64,000 bases of DNA from Sinomonas mesophila (lineage in GTDB: Bacteria; Actinomycetota; Actinomycetes; Actinomycetales; Micrococcaceae). Location of the stretch: assembly GCF_001999765.1 (NCBI RefSeq), contig NZ_KV908330.1, positions 25,852-89,851 on the forward strand. Reading direction: 5' to 3'. The notes below the pieces were generated by a model. It was not told where the DNA came from. It made no database searches and saw only the letters and a list, made by a program, of their open reading frames with translations. Position 1 is the first letter of the stretch, and every line of letters begins with the position of its first letter. Of this stretch, positions 16,424 through 25,264 are shown piece after piece. The position numbers and the translations under genes were made by a program.

Positions 16424-18247
16424 GTGCGCGAAATCGTTGTCCCGCCCCTCGTCCCCCAGCCCGTCGCCAGGAACATCACCGACTTCGTCATCGAGCAGGC
16501 AGAGAAGCCCTCGAACCCGCCGCTCTTCGCCACCCGCGACGCCTCCGGAACGTGGCAGGACGTTTCCGCGAAGGACTTCCTCGCCGACGTCCGGGACATC
16601 GCCAAGGGGCTCATCGCCGAGGGGATCGCCCTCGGCGACAGGGTCGGCATCATGGCCCGGACCTGCTACGAATGGACCCTCGTCGACTTCGCGATCTGGT
16701 TTGCCGGCGGGGTCAGCGTCCCGATCTACGAGACGTCCTCACCCACGCAGATCGCATGGAACCTCGGCGACTCCAGCGCCGTCGCCGCCTTCGGCGAGGC
16801 CGCGCACCACGAGGACGCCATCCGCCAGGCCGTCGACGCCGAGGGACTCGGCTCCGTGCGCCACGTCTGGCAGATGAGCCCGGCCGGGCTGCAGGCCCTT
16901 CGGGCCGCCGGCGCCCGCGTGACGGACGAGGAGCTCGAGGCCCGCCGCTCGGCCGCGACCCTCGAGACCCTCGCGACGATCATCTACACGTCCGGCACGC
17001 TCGGACGGCCGAAGGGGTGCGAGCTCACCCACGGGAACTTCGTGGCCCTGTCGGAGAACGCGACGGCGGCCCTCTCCGGGGTCGTCCAGCACGGCGCCAA
17101 GACGATCATGTTCCTGCCGCTGGCCCACGTCTTCGCGCGGTTCATCTCAGTGCTCGCCGTCGCCGCAGGCTGCCAGGTCGCGCACACGCCAGACGTCAAG
17201 AACCTGCTCAAGGACCTCCAGAGCTTCTCGCCGACCTTCATCCTGGCCGTGCCGCGCGTGTTCGAGAAGGTCTACAACTCGGCCCTGACCAAGGCCGAGG
17301 ACGCCGGCAAGGGCAGGATCTTCCAGGCCGCCGCGGACACGGCCATCGCCTGGTCGACGGCGCACGACGACGGCGGCTCGCCCTCGCTGGGCCTGCGGCT
17401 CAAGCACGGCCTCTTCGACGTCCTCGTGTACAAGAAGCTGCGCCATGCGATGGGCGGACAGGTCCGGTATGCGGTCTCGGGCGGCGGACCGCTCGGCACG
17501 CGCCTCGGGCACTTCTTCCATGGGATCGGCCTGACGGTCCTCGAGGGCTACGGCCTCACCGAGACCACCGCTCCCATCTCCGTCAACACGCCCTCGCTCA
17601 TCAAGATCGGCACCGTGGGCGCACCGCTCCCGGGCAACGGCGTCCGGATCGCGGACGACGGCGAGATTCTCGCCAAGGGCCTGTGCGTCATGCGCGGCTA
17701 CTACAACCTCCCGCAGCTCCAGGCCGAGACGTTCACAGACGGCTGGTTCCACACCGGCGACATCGGCGAACTCGACCCGGACGGCTACCTGCGCATCACG
17801 GGCCGCAAGAAGGATCTCATCGTCACGGCAAGCGGCAAGAACGTCGCCCCGGCCCAGCTCGAGGACCAGATCCGCTCGGACGCCCTCGTCTCCCAGGTCG
17901 TCGTCGTGGGCGACAACCGTCCGTTCATCGCCGCGCTCGTGACGCTCGACGAGGAGGCTCTCCCCGGCTGGCTCGAGCGGCACGGCCTCAGCTCCGCCCT
18001 CACGCCAGCCCAGGCTGCGGCAGAGCACGAGGTCATCGCGCACGTCCAGGGCGTCATCGACCGCGCCAACGCGAGCGTGTCCAAGGCGGAATCGATACGG
18101 GCGTTCCGGATCGTGCCGACCGACTTCACCGAGGCCTCGGGGCACCTCACGCCGTCGATGAAGGTCAAGCGCGCCCAGGTGATCGCTGACTTCGGCTCGT
18201 ACGTCGAGGACATCTACTCCGCGAAGAAGGACGCCGCGCCCGCCTGA
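16424..18247 (+). CDS. fadD15: long-chain fatty acid-CoA ligase, FadD15-like
   Basis: A 607-residue AMP-forming acyl-CoA synthetase that activates fatty acids for beta-oxidation or lipid synthesis. The P-loop-like AMP-binding motif is IIYTSGTLGRPKGCELTHGN (about 185-205); the usual second threonine is leucine. The adenylate motif GYGLTETTAP, the hinge region GWFHTGDIGELDPDGYLRI and the C-terminal GRKKDLIVTASGKNVAP are intact. The GTG at 16424 has GAAGGAG five bases upstream. Relative position after plsC matches the mycobacterial plsC-to-fadD15 interval. Possible Crp-type control from the site at 16340. Confidence 0.93.
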   Translation: MREIVVPPLVPQPVARNITDFVIEQAEKPSNPPLFATRDASGTWQDVSAKDFLADVRDIAKGLIAEGIALGDRVGIMARTCYEWTLVDFAIWFAGGVSVPIYETSSPTQIAWNLGDSSAVAAFGEAAHHEDAIRQAVDAEGLGSVRHVWQMSPAGLQALRAAGARVTDEELEARRSAATLETLATIIYTSGTLGRPKGCELTHGNFVALSENATAALSGVVQHGAKTIMFLPLAHVFARFISVLAVAAGCQVAHTPDVKNLLKDLQSFSPTFILAVPRVFEKVYNSALTKAEDAGKGRIFQAAADTAIAWSTAHDDGGSPSLGLRLKHGLFDVLVYKKLRHAMGGQVRYAVSGGGPLGTRLGHFFHGIGLTVLEGYGLTETTAPISVNTPSLIKIGTVGAPLPGNGVRIADDGEILAKGLCVMRGYYNLPQLQAETFTDGWFHTGDIGELDPDGYLRITGRKKDLIVTASGKNVAPAQLEDQIRSDALVSQVVVVGDNRPFIAALVTLDEEALPGWLERHGLSSALTPAQAAAEHEVIAHVQGVIDRANASVSKAESIRAFRIVPTDFTEASGHLTPSMKVKRAQVIADFGSYVEDIYSAKKDAAPA

Positions 18248-18260
18248 TCCGAAGGGTGCC

Positions 18261-18303
18261 GCGCGACCGGCTCGGCGGAAGTACTCCCCCGAGCCGGTCG
18301 TGC
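18261..18303. terminator. bidirectional terminator between convergent fadD15 and MinD-like gene
   Basis: GCGCGACCGGCTCGG (18261-18275) pairs with CCGAGCCGGTCGTGC (18289-18303), 15 positions including one G-U pair, with a 13-nt loop. Confidence 0.8.
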
Positions 18304-18308
18304 GGAGA

Positions 18309-19757
18309 CTACTGCGCTGCCAGCTGGTCCACCACGAGGGCCGCGAGCTCGACCGCGGCCTCGCGGGTGGCCGGGCGAAGCTTCCGGAAGTCGATCTGCG
18401 AGCCCTCGGCGAGGTGCCGGTCGTGCGGGATGCGGACCACGTGCTGCACTCGGGTGAGGAAGTGGTCCTCGATCTCGTCCACGTCCACGCGGGTCCTTCC
18501 GCCTGCCGAGACGTTGATGACGACGATGGCCTTGCGCACGAGATCCTCGCGCCCGTGGGCCTCGAGCCACGACAGCGTCTCGGAGGCGAGCCGCGCCTCG
18601 TCGACGCTCCCGCCCGAGACCAGCACGACGGCGTCGGCCTTCTCGAGGGTCCCCTGCATGACCGAATGGACCATCCCCGTGCCCGAGTCGGTCAGCACGA
18701 TCGAGCAGTAGCGGCCCAGGATGTCCGTGACCGCGCGATAGTCGGAGTCGTCGAACGCGTGCGCGACCATCGGGTCGGCGTCGGAGGCGAGCACGTCGAG
18801 GCGCGATCCCTCGCGGGCCGTGTAGGTCGAGAGCTGGGCGAAGGAGCTGACCTCGAACCGGTCTTTGACCAGCTGGCGCGCCGTGTGCGCGGCGCGGCCG
18901 GGGTTGCGGTCGGAGAGGGTGCCCCGGTCAGGGTTCGCGTCCATCGCGATGACCCGGTCCTCGCGGAGTTCGGCGAGGGCCATGCCCAGGAGGGTCGTCA
19001 CAGTCGTCTTCCCGACGCCGCCTTTGCGGGAGAGGATCGGCACGTAGCGGGTCCGCTCGCCGAGGCGCGTCGCAATGCGGTGCTCGAGGGCGCGCTGGAA
19101 CCGCACGGCGTCCGAGTCCCCGAGGTTCACGTAGCCCAACGTCGCGTAGTAGACGAGACGGCGCCATCCTCCCACGGGCGGGGCCGAGGTCAAGGCCACG
19201 AGCCGGTCCGAGGTCAGCGAGGCCGGGAGCTCGGGCCCCTCGGGGCGGGAGCGCCGCTCGCTCGCGGCGGGCGGTGCGGACGCCGCCGAACCCTCCGCAT
19301 CTGCGGGCTCGTCCTGGGCGCCCGCAGTCGGCGACGGCCCCTCGACGGGCTCTGGGCGCAGCGAATCAGGCCCCGAGGTCACGAGCGGGTGGGAGGCCAG
19401 CCAGGCAGCCGACGGCTCGGGGACGGTCTGCGGCCCAGACTGGGGCGGGGCGTCCGAGGCGGGGGTCGACGGGGGCTGCAGCGGCAGGGGCGGCACCACG
19501 GCGGGCTCGATCGGGCCCGCGGACATGGCCGCGAGCGGCTCGGCGCCCGTGTGGTCGTCGGCATCCGCGAGGGCTCCCTCCTCGGGGGCCTCCGCATCTG
19601 CTCCGGGAGCGTCGCCCTGGGCCGGGTCCCGCTCGTCGGTGGGCTCGGCGTCGTCCCTCAGCTCGGCGTCGTCCCTCAGCTCGGCGGTGCCCTTCGGCCC
19701 GGCGTCGTCCCTCGGCCCGGCGCCGTCCTTCGGCTTGGGCGTCGTGTGCTGGCTCAT
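18309..19757 (-). CDS. MinD/ParA-like ATPase with long disordered N-terminus
   Basis: A 482-residue protein. The first 200 or so residues are acidic, low complexity and partly built of six-residue repeats. The C-terminal half is a P-loop ATPase of the SIMIBI class with a deviant Walker A motif RKGGVGKTT (about 244-252), a DANPDRGTLSDR switch region, and an IVLTDSGTGMVHSVM motif in the Walker B position. The overall plan resembles mycobacterial EspI-like or MinD-like proteins, which modulate secretion or positioning. There is no ESX gene here, so the role is open. Convergent with fadD15 across a terminator. Confidence 0.85.
   Translation of the reverse strand: MSQHTTPKPKDGAGPRDDAGPKGTAELRDDAELRDDAEPTDERDPAQGDAPGADAEAPEEGALADADDHTGAEPLAAMSAGPIEPAVVPPLPLQPPSTPASDAPPQSGPQTVPEPSAAWLASHPLVTSGPDSLRPEPVEGPSPTAGAQDEPADAEGSAASAPPAASERRSRPEGPELPASLTSDRLVALTSAPPVGGWRRLVYYATLGYVNLGDSDAVRFQRALEHRIATRLGERTRYVPILSRKGGVGKTTVTTLLGMALAELREDRVIAMDANPDRGTLSDRNPGRAAHTARQLVKDRFEVSSFAQLSTYTAREGSRLDVLASDADPMVAHAFDDSDYRAVTDILGRYCSIVLTDSGTGMVHSVMQGTLEKADAVVLVSGGSVDEARLASETLSWLEAHGREDLVRKAIVVINVSAGGRTRVDVDEIEDHFLTRVQHVVRIPHDRHLAEGSQIDFRKLRPATREAAVELAALVVDQLAAQ
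19644..19733 (-). repeat. five 18-bp coding repeats in the MinD-like N-terminus
   Basis: Five imperfect 18-bp units (starts 19644, 19662, 19680, 19698, 19716) encode hexapeptides of the form [PL][RK]xxA[GE], such as LRDDAE twice in a row. They add a charged, disordered segment near the start of the protein and are likely to vary in copy number. Confidence 0.85.
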
Positions 19758-19875
19758 GGGCTCCCGTCCGTCGAGTGTCCAGTCGCGGGCTGTGGCGGCG
19801 GCTGAGCCGCCGCCACCGGTCCTGGTCGGGCCCCAGTCTAGCCGCGGGCTGGGGCCCGGCGGGGATCGCTGCGCG

Positions 19876-22800
19876 CTATTCGGCGCCCACGACGAGCAGG
19901 AGGTCGCCGCCCTGGACCTGCTCGACGCCGCTCACGACGACGCGCGCGACCTTGCCAGCGACGGGGCTCGTGATCGAGGCCTCCATCTTCATGGCCTCGA
20001 TCGTCGCGACGGAATCGCCGGCCTGGATGACGTCGCCCTCCCTGGCCGTGACCGTGACGGCGCCAGCGAACGGGGCGGCGACGTGGCCCGGATTCGTCGC
20101 GTCGGCCTTCTCGGCCTGCTTGACGTTGCTCTGGACCGAGCGGTCGCGCACGGCGACGGGGCGGGACTGGCCGTTGAGCGTCGCGATGACCGTGCGCATG
20201 CCCTTCTCGTCCGGCTCGGAGACGGCCTCGAGCTGCGCGATGAGGCGCACGCCCTTCTCGAGCTCGATGACGTGCTCGTGGCCGCGCTGGAGGCCGTAGA
20301 GGTAGTCGCGCGTGTCGAGGACGGCGAGGTTGCCGTATGTGTCGCGCGTCGTCTGGTAGTCCTTCGTCGGCCCGGGGAAGAGCAGCCGGTTGAGCGTGCC
20401 CCGGCGGGTCGCCGAGTCGCCGCGCAGCGCCTGGGAGTCCTCGGCGCTCAGGGCCTCCTCGCGAAGCCTGACGGTGCGGCCCTGGAGCGCCTTCGAGCGG
20501 AAGGGCTCGGGCCAGCCGCCGGGCGGGTCGCCGAGCTCGCCGCCCAGGAAGCCGACGACGGAGTCCGGGATGTCGTACTTCTGCGGGTTCTCCTGGAAGT
20601 CCGCCGGATCCGCGTTGAGGCCCACAAGGTGCAGGGCGAGGTCGCCGACGACCTTCGAGGACGGCGTGACCTTGACGAGGCGGCCGAGGATGCGGTCGGC
20701 GGCCGTGTACATGTCCTCGATCGCCTCGAAGCGCTCGCCGAGGCCGAGGGCCATCGCCTGCTGGCGCAGGTTGGACAGCTGCCCGCCCGGGATCTCGTGC
20801 TGGTACACGCGGCCCGTGGGGCCCGGGAGCCCGGACTCGAACGGCGCGTACACGCGGCGCACGGCCTCCCAGTACGGCTCGAGGGCCCCGACGTTGGCGA
20901 GCGAGATGCCCGTATCGCGCGGGGTGTGGGCGAGGGCGGCGACGAGCGCGGACGCGCTCGGCTGGCTCGTCGTGCCCGCGAGGGCCGCGGAGGCGACGTC
21001 GACGGCGTCGACCCCAGCCTCGACGGCGGCGAGCAGCGTCGCGAGCTGGCCGCCCGCGGTGTCGTGCGTGTGCAGGTGGACCGGGAGGTCGAACCGCTCG
21101 CGCAGGGCCGAGACGAGCGTCGCCGCCGCGGCCGGGCGCAGGAGGCCGGCCATGTCCTTGATCGCTAGGATGTGCGCGCCGGCGTCGACGATCTTCTGGG
21201 CGAGCTCGAGGTAGTAGTCGAGCGTGTAGAGGTCCTCGTCCGGGTCGAGGAGGTCGCCCGTGTAGCACAGGGCCACCTCGGCCACGGCGGTGCCGGTCTC
21301 GCGGACGGCGCGGATGGCCGGGGCCATCTGGTTCACGTCGTTGAGCGCGTCGAAGATGCGGAAGATGTCGATGCCCGTCGCGGCCGCCTCGCGCACGAAC
21401 GCGTCGGTGACCTCCTCCGGGTACGGGGTGTAGCCGACCGTGTTGCGGCCGCGCAGGAGCATCTGGAGGCACACGTTGGGGATCGCGGCGCGCAGCGACG
21501 CGAGGCGCTGCCACGGGTCCTCGCCGAGGAACCGCAGGGCGACGTCGTAGGTCGCTCCGCCCCAGGCCTCGACCGAGAGCAGCTGCGGCGTCAGGACCGA
21601 GACGGCCGGGCCCGCCGCCACGAGGTCGCGGGTGCGGACTCGGGTGGCCAGGAGCGACTGGTGTGCGTCGCGGAACGTCGTGTCCGTGACCGCGACGGCG
21701 TTCTGCTCGCGCAGCGCCTTGGCGAAGCCCTCGGGCCCGAGCTCGAGGAGCCGCTGCCGGGAGCCTGCCGGGGCGTCGGAGAGGTCGACGGCGGGCAGCT
21801 TGGCCCGGGGGTCGGCCTGGACCGTGGGCTCGCCGTTGGGCTTGTTGACGGTGACGTCCGCGAGCCACGTGAGCAGCTTCGTGCCGCGGTCGGCCGAGGA
21901 GCGGGCACGGAGCAGCTCGGGGCGCTCGTCGATGAACGAGGTCGCGACGTTGCCGGCGACGAAGTCGTCGTCGTCGAGCACGGCCTGCAGGAAGGGGATG
22001 TTGGTCGAGACGCCGCGGATGCGGAACTCGGCCAGGGCGCGGCGGGCGCGCTTGACCGCCGTCGCGTAGTCGCGGCCGCGGCACGTGAGCTTGACGAGCA
22101 TCGAGTCGAAGTGCGGGCTGATCTCGGCGCCCTGGTAGACCGTGCCGCCGTCGAGGCGCACGCCGGCGCCGCCCGCGGAGCGGTAGCCGGTGATCTTCCC
22201 GACGTCGGGGCGGAAGCCGTTGGCCGGGTCCTCGGTCGTGATGCGGCACTGAAGCGCGGCGCCCTTGAGGTGGATCGACTCCTGCGTGAGGCCGAGGTCC
22301 GTGAGCGTCTCGCCCGAAGCGATGCGCAGCTGCGCCTGGACGAGGTCGACGTCGGTGACCTCCTCGGTCACGGTGTGCTCGACCTGGATGCGCGGGTTCA
22401 TCTCGATGAACACGTGCTGGCCGGCGCGCTCGCCCACCGTGTCGACGAGGAACTCGACCGTGCCAGCGTTGACGTAGCCCAGGGCCTTGGCGAACTTGAT
22501 GGCGTCGGCGTAGAGCGACTGGCGGATCGACTCGTCCAGCTGCGGCGCCGGCGCGATCTCGATGACCTTCTGGTGGCGGCGCTGGAGCGAGCAGTCGCGC
22601 TCGAAGAGGTGCACGACGTTGCCCTCGGCGTCGGCGAGCACCTGGACCTCGATGTGGCGGGGCCGCAGGACTGCCTGCTCGAGGAAGACGGTCGGGTCGC
22701 CGAACGCGGCGTCGGCCTCGCGCATCGCCGCGCTCAGGGCGTCCGGAAGCGCCTCCCGGGTGTCGACGCGTCGCATGCCGCGCCCGCCGCCGCCGGCGAC

Positions 22801-23277
22801 GGCCTTGACGAAGATCGGGAAGCCGATCGCGTCGGCCTCGGCCAGGAGCCCGTCGATGTCCGAGCTCGGCGCGCTCGACTTCAGGACCGGGATGCCGGCC
22901 TTCTTCGCGGCCGCGAGGGCGTGCACCTTGTGGCCTGCGAGCTCGAGGACTTCGGCGGGCGGGCCCACGAACGTGATGCCCGCCGCGGCCGCGGCGCGCG
23001 CGAGCTCGGGGTTCTCGGAGAGGAAGCCGTAGCCGGGGTAGATGGCGTCGGCGCCGGCCTCCTTGGCGACGCGGACGATCTCATCGACGTCCAGGTAGGC
23101 ACGTACGGGGTGGCCCTCCTCGCCGATGAGGTAGGCCTCGTCCGCCTTCTGGCGGTGGATCGAGTTGCGATCCTCGTGAGGGAAGACGGCAACGGTCTTG
23201 GCGCCGAGCTCGTAGCCGGCGCGGAACGCGCGGATTGCGATCTCTCCGCGGTTTGCGACCAGAATCTTGGAAAACAT
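19876..23277 (-). CDS. pyc: pyruvate carboxylase
   Basis: A 1133-residue multidomain anaplerotic enzyme making oxaloacetate from pyruvate, bicarbonate and ATP. In order: biotin carboxylase (1 to about 460; KILVANRGEIA, GGGGRGMR ATP loop, EMNPRIQVEHTVTEE), carboxyltransferase (about 535-830; DTTFRDAHQSLLATR, LLRGRNTVGYTPYPE, HTHDTAGGQ), allosteric linker and C-terminal biotinyl domain with EAMKMEA, biotinylated lysine near 1097. Full length, no damage. The 5' region (23278-23495) is shared with the divergent ParA-like gene and has a short palindrome at 23308. Confidence 0.97.
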   Translation of the reverse strand: MFSKILVANRGEIAIRAFRAGYELGAKTVAVFPHEDRNSIHRQKADEAYLIGEEGHPVRAYLDVDEIVRVAKEAGADAIYPGYGFLSENPELARAAAAAGITFVGPPAEVLELAGHKVHALAAAKKAGIPVLKSSAPSSDIDGLLAEADAIGFPIFVKAVAGGGGRGMRRVDTREALPDALSAAMREADAAFGDPTVFLEQAVLRPRHIEVQVLADAEGNVVHLFERDCSLQRRHQKVIEIAPAPQLDESIRQSLYADAIKFAKALGYVNAGTVEFLVDTVGERAGQHVFIEMNPRIQVEHTVTEEVTDVDLVQAQLRIASGETLTDLGLTQESIHLKGAALQCRITTEDPANGFRPDVGKITGYRSAGGAGVRLDGGTVYQGAEISPHFDSMLVKLTCRGRDYATAVKRARRALAEFRIRGVSTNIPFLQAVLDDDDFVAGNVATSFIDERPELLRARSSADRGTKLLTWLADVTVNKPNGEPTVQADPRAKLPAVDLSDAPAGSRQRLLELGPEGFAKALREQNAVAVTDTTFRDAHQSLLATRVRTRDLVAAGPAVSVLTPQLLSVEAWGGATYDVALRFLGEDPWQRLASLRAAIPNVCLQMLLRGRNTVGYTPYPEEVTDAFVREAAATGIDIFRIFDALNDVNQMAPAIRAVRETGTAVAEVALCYTGDLLDPDEDLYTLDYYLELAQKIVDAGAHILAIKDMAGLLRPAAAATLVSALRERFDLPVHLHTHDTAGGQLATLLAAVEAGVDAVDVASAALAGTTSQPSASALVAALAHTPRDTGISLANVGALEPYWEAVRRVYAPFESGLPGPTGRVYQHEIPGGQLSNLRQQAMALGLGERFEAIEDMYTAADRILGRLVKVTPSSKVVGDLALHLVGLNADPADFQENPQKYDIPDSVVGFLGGELGDPPGGWPEPFRSKALQGRTVRLREEALSAEDSQALRGDSATRRGTLNRLLFPGPTKDYQTTRDTYGNLAVLDTRDYLYGLQRGHEHVIELEKGVRLIAQLEAVSEPDEKGMRTVIATLNGQSRPVAVRDRSVQSNVKQAEKADATNPGHVAAPFAGAVTVTAREGDVIQAGDSVATIEAMKMEASITSPVAGKVARVVVSGVEQVQGGDLLLVVGAE

Positions 23278-23307
23278 GGGGCTCCTGTTTCACGCAACGC
23301 AGGATGA

Positions 23308-23324
23308 ACTAGGTGGTGCCTAGT
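23308..23324. promoter_or_regulatory. inverted repeat ACTAGG-N5-CCTAGT upstream of pyc
   Basis: Perfect 6-bp arms at 23308-23313 and 23319-23324, about 30 bp upstream of the pyc start and in the shared promoter region with the divergent ParA gene. A possible operator; the binding protein is unknown. Confidence 0.35.
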
Positions 23325-23495
23325 GTGTATGGCCACAAAGTATCAGGACAATCACCTGTGGTCTGAATCACGAGATATGCGTCCACATGACGGGACGATA
23401 GGGGGTCAGCGTGCTGCGCTGCGCCGCGCCCGGAGCGCTCCCGGCTCCCACTAAGATGGTCGGAGTCGGCCAGCGGATAGGTAGTGGATTCTCCA

Positions 23496-24323
23496 GTGCA
23501 AACAGTCAGCATCAGCAGCCTCAAGGGCGGAGTCGGGAAGACCTCGGTGACCACCGGACTCGCCTCGGCGGCCCTCGCGGCCGGCATCCCAACCCTCGTG
23601 GTCGATCTGGACCCGCACGCTGACGCCTCCACCGCGCTCGGCGTGTCCCCCGACCGCCAGCTCGAGGTGGGCCGCATGCTCAAGGCCCCCCGCCGCGTGT
23701 TCCTCGAGGACAACGTCGTGCCGAGCCCCTGGGTGCGCAGGGCGGCAGCCCTCAGCGGCCACCAGAACCGCGTCCTCGACGTCGCCTACGGCGGCTCGCT
23801 CAGCAGCATCTACGACCGCCCGGACCTCGGCCGCCGCGACCTGCGCCGGCTCTCGGCCGTCCTCGACGGAATCGACGGCTACGGGCTCGTCCTCATCGAC
23901 TGCCCGCCCTCGCTCAACGGCCTCACGCGCATGGCGTGGGCCGCGAGCAACGGCGTCCTGCTCGTCGCCGAGCCGGGCCTCTTCTCGGTGGCCGGCACCG
24001 AACGCACGATGCGGGCCATCAAGCTCTTCAAGGAGGAGTACGCCCCGCGGCTCGCTCCCGCCGGCATCGTCGCGAACCGTGTACGCCCGTCCTCGGCCGA
24101 GCACGGCTACCGGCTCGAGGAGATGCGGCAGATGTTCGGCCCGCTCCTGCTGTCCCCGCACCTGCCCGAGCTCGCGAACTGGCAGCAGATCCAGGGCGCC
24201 GCCCACGCCGTGCACCACTGGCCGGGCGAGGCCGCCCGCGGCACCGCCGCGCTCTACGACGAGCTGCTCGGCGCGGTGCTGCGCCAGGGGCGCGAGGTGC
24301 GGCCGCGCGTCGCAGCGCGCTGA
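23496..24323 (+). CDS. ParA family ATPase (orphan)
   Basis: A 275-residue deviant Walker A ATPase. The motif SLKGGVGKTS (K10, K15) is followed by VVDLDPHADASTAL and a Walker B-type motif LVLIDCPPSLNGLTRMA; GIVANRVRPSSAEHGYR is the usual nucleotide-base region. No parB-like gene is adjacent. In actinobacteria this gene commonly lies next to merR-type genes, and its partner is unknown. GTG at 23496 gives the family-typical QTVSISSLKGG start; an in-frame GTG at 23484 would add four residues. Separated from the convergent merR gene by two hairpins. Confidence 0.88.
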   Translation: MQTVSISSLKGGVGKTSVTTGLASAALAAGIPTLVVDLDPHADASTALGVSPDRQLEVGRMLKAPRRVFLEDNVVPSPWVRRAAALSGHQNRVLDVAYGGSLSSIYDRPDLGRRDLRRLSAVLDGIDGYGLVLIDCPPSLNGLTRMAWAASNGVLLVAEPGLFSVAGTERTMRAIKLFKEEYAPRLAPAGIVANRVRPSSAEHGYRLEEMRQMFGPLLLSPHLPELANWQQIQGAAHAVHHWPGEAARGTAALYDELLGAVLRQGREVRPRVAAR

Positions 24324-24330
24324 CGGCTGG

Positions 24331-24352
24331 TCAGGCGCGGTTCCGCGCCTGA
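24331..24352. terminator. first of two consecutive hairpins after the ParA gene
   Basis: TCAGGCGCGG (24331-24340) and CCGCGCCTGA (24343-24352) are perfect complements with a 2-base centre, 8 bp after the ParA stop. Confidence 0.6.
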
Positions 24353-24353
24353 C

Positions 24354-24409
24354 GCGGACGACGACGAAGGGGAGCCTCCCGCGGGAGGCTCCCCTTCGTC
24401 GTCGTCCGC
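24354..24409. terminator. 56-bp perfect palindrome, bidirectional terminator
   Basis: Every base from 24354 to 24381 pairs with 24409 down to 24382; there is no spacer, so the RNA would form a stem of about 26 bp with a 4-nt loop. It lies between the convergent ParA and MerR genes. The length and perfection are exceptional even for this genome. Confidence 0.85.
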
Positions 24410-24436
24410 CTGAGAGGACCGTGGAAGGCCTGGCCG

Positions 24437-25030
24437 TCAGCCGATCTTGCGGGCCGCGCGGCGCTTGCTCAGCTCATCGCCCGGCATGGCCTGATCCGGG
24501 GCGTGCTCGCTCGGAAGCTCGGCGAGGCTGCCCTCGACCTCGCGCCACACGCGGCCGACGGCGATGCCGAAGACGCCTTGGCCGCCCTGGACGAGGTCGA
24601 TGACCTCGTCGGCCGACGTGCACTCGTAGACCGACGCGCCGTCGCTCATGAGCGTGATCTGCGCGAGGTCCTCGACGCCGCGCTCGCGCAGGTGGCCGAC
24701 GGCGATGCGGATCTGCTGGAGGGAGACGCCCGTGTCGAGCAGCCGCTTGACGACCTTGAGCACGAGGATGTCCCGGAAGCCGTAGAGGCGCTGGGAGCCG
24801 CTGCCCGCGGCGCCGCGCACCGTCGGCTCCACGAGGCCCGTGCGCGCCCAGTAGTCGAGCTGCCGATAGGTGATGCCGGCGGCCTTGCACGCCGTGGGCC
24901 CGCGGTAGCCTGCCTCGTCGTCGAGGGCCGGGAGGTCGTCGCTGAACAGGAGGCCCTGCGCGCCGACGGGAACCTCGGTTTCCCGGCCCGCGATGTGCCT
25001 GAGATCTCCGGAATCTCCCTTGGGACTCAC
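24437..25030 (-). CDS. MerR family regulator, Rv1830-like
   Basis: A 197-residue MerR-type transcription factor. The N-terminal winged helix has TYRQLDYWARTGLVEPT and the wing sequence GSQRLYGFRDILVLKVVKRLLD, followed by a dimerisation helix; there is no cysteine-rich metal site in the C-terminal part. GTG at 25030 has GGAGGG four bases upstream; the open frame further upstream has no match. Last gene of the block gcvH-garA-ftsR-BFN-merR, which has the same order as Rv1826 to Rv1830. Effector and targets unknown; a palindrome at 25096 may be its operator. Confidence 0.9.
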   Translation of the reverse strand: MSPKGDSGDLRHIAGRETEVPVGAQGLLFSDDLPALDDEAGYRGPTACKAAGITYRQLDYWARTGLVEPTVRGAAGSGSQRLYGFRDILVLKVVKRLLDTGVSLQQIRIAVGHLRERGVEDLAQITLMSDGASVYECTSADEVIDLVQGGQGVFGIAVGRVWREVEGSLAELPSEHAPDQAMPGDELSKRRAARKIG

Positions 25031-25095
25031 AAAACCCTCCTTCGCCGCTCCCCTGGGGGGTTGCTTCACCGAGGGCGCGAACAGAAACGCAGCAC

Positions 25096-25105
25096 TGTAA
25101 TTACA
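25096..25105. promoter_or_regulatory. palindrome TGTAATTACA upstream of merR
   Basis: A perfect 10-bp palindrome in an AT-rich patch about 65-75 bp upstream of the merR start. MerR proteins bind palindromes in their own promoters, so autoregulation is plausible but untested. Confidence 0.4.
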
Positions 25106-25264
25106 CAGCTGCACACACGTCCAGTGTCGCCGGTTGCCGTCGGGGATGCAATGGGAGCTTTCTGTACCGACGTTAGGGGTGGACCGGAGCGATTTCAAAG
25201 ACCCACGCCGGGCAAACGGATCGTGTCGCAACCGTGACCTGGCTCCGGCGGGGTCGCCGGGGCC

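Noticed and set aside
19838-23307. Long frames opposite or overlapping pyc (803 residues in another minus frame, 711 on the plus strand)
   Set aside because: Codon bias of pyc generates them; they are low-complexity Arg/Pro or Glu/Val sequences.
24354-24409. Perfect palindrome as an insertion-sequence end or attachment site
   Set aside because: No transposase or integrase nearby and it lies exactly between convergent stops, as terminators do.
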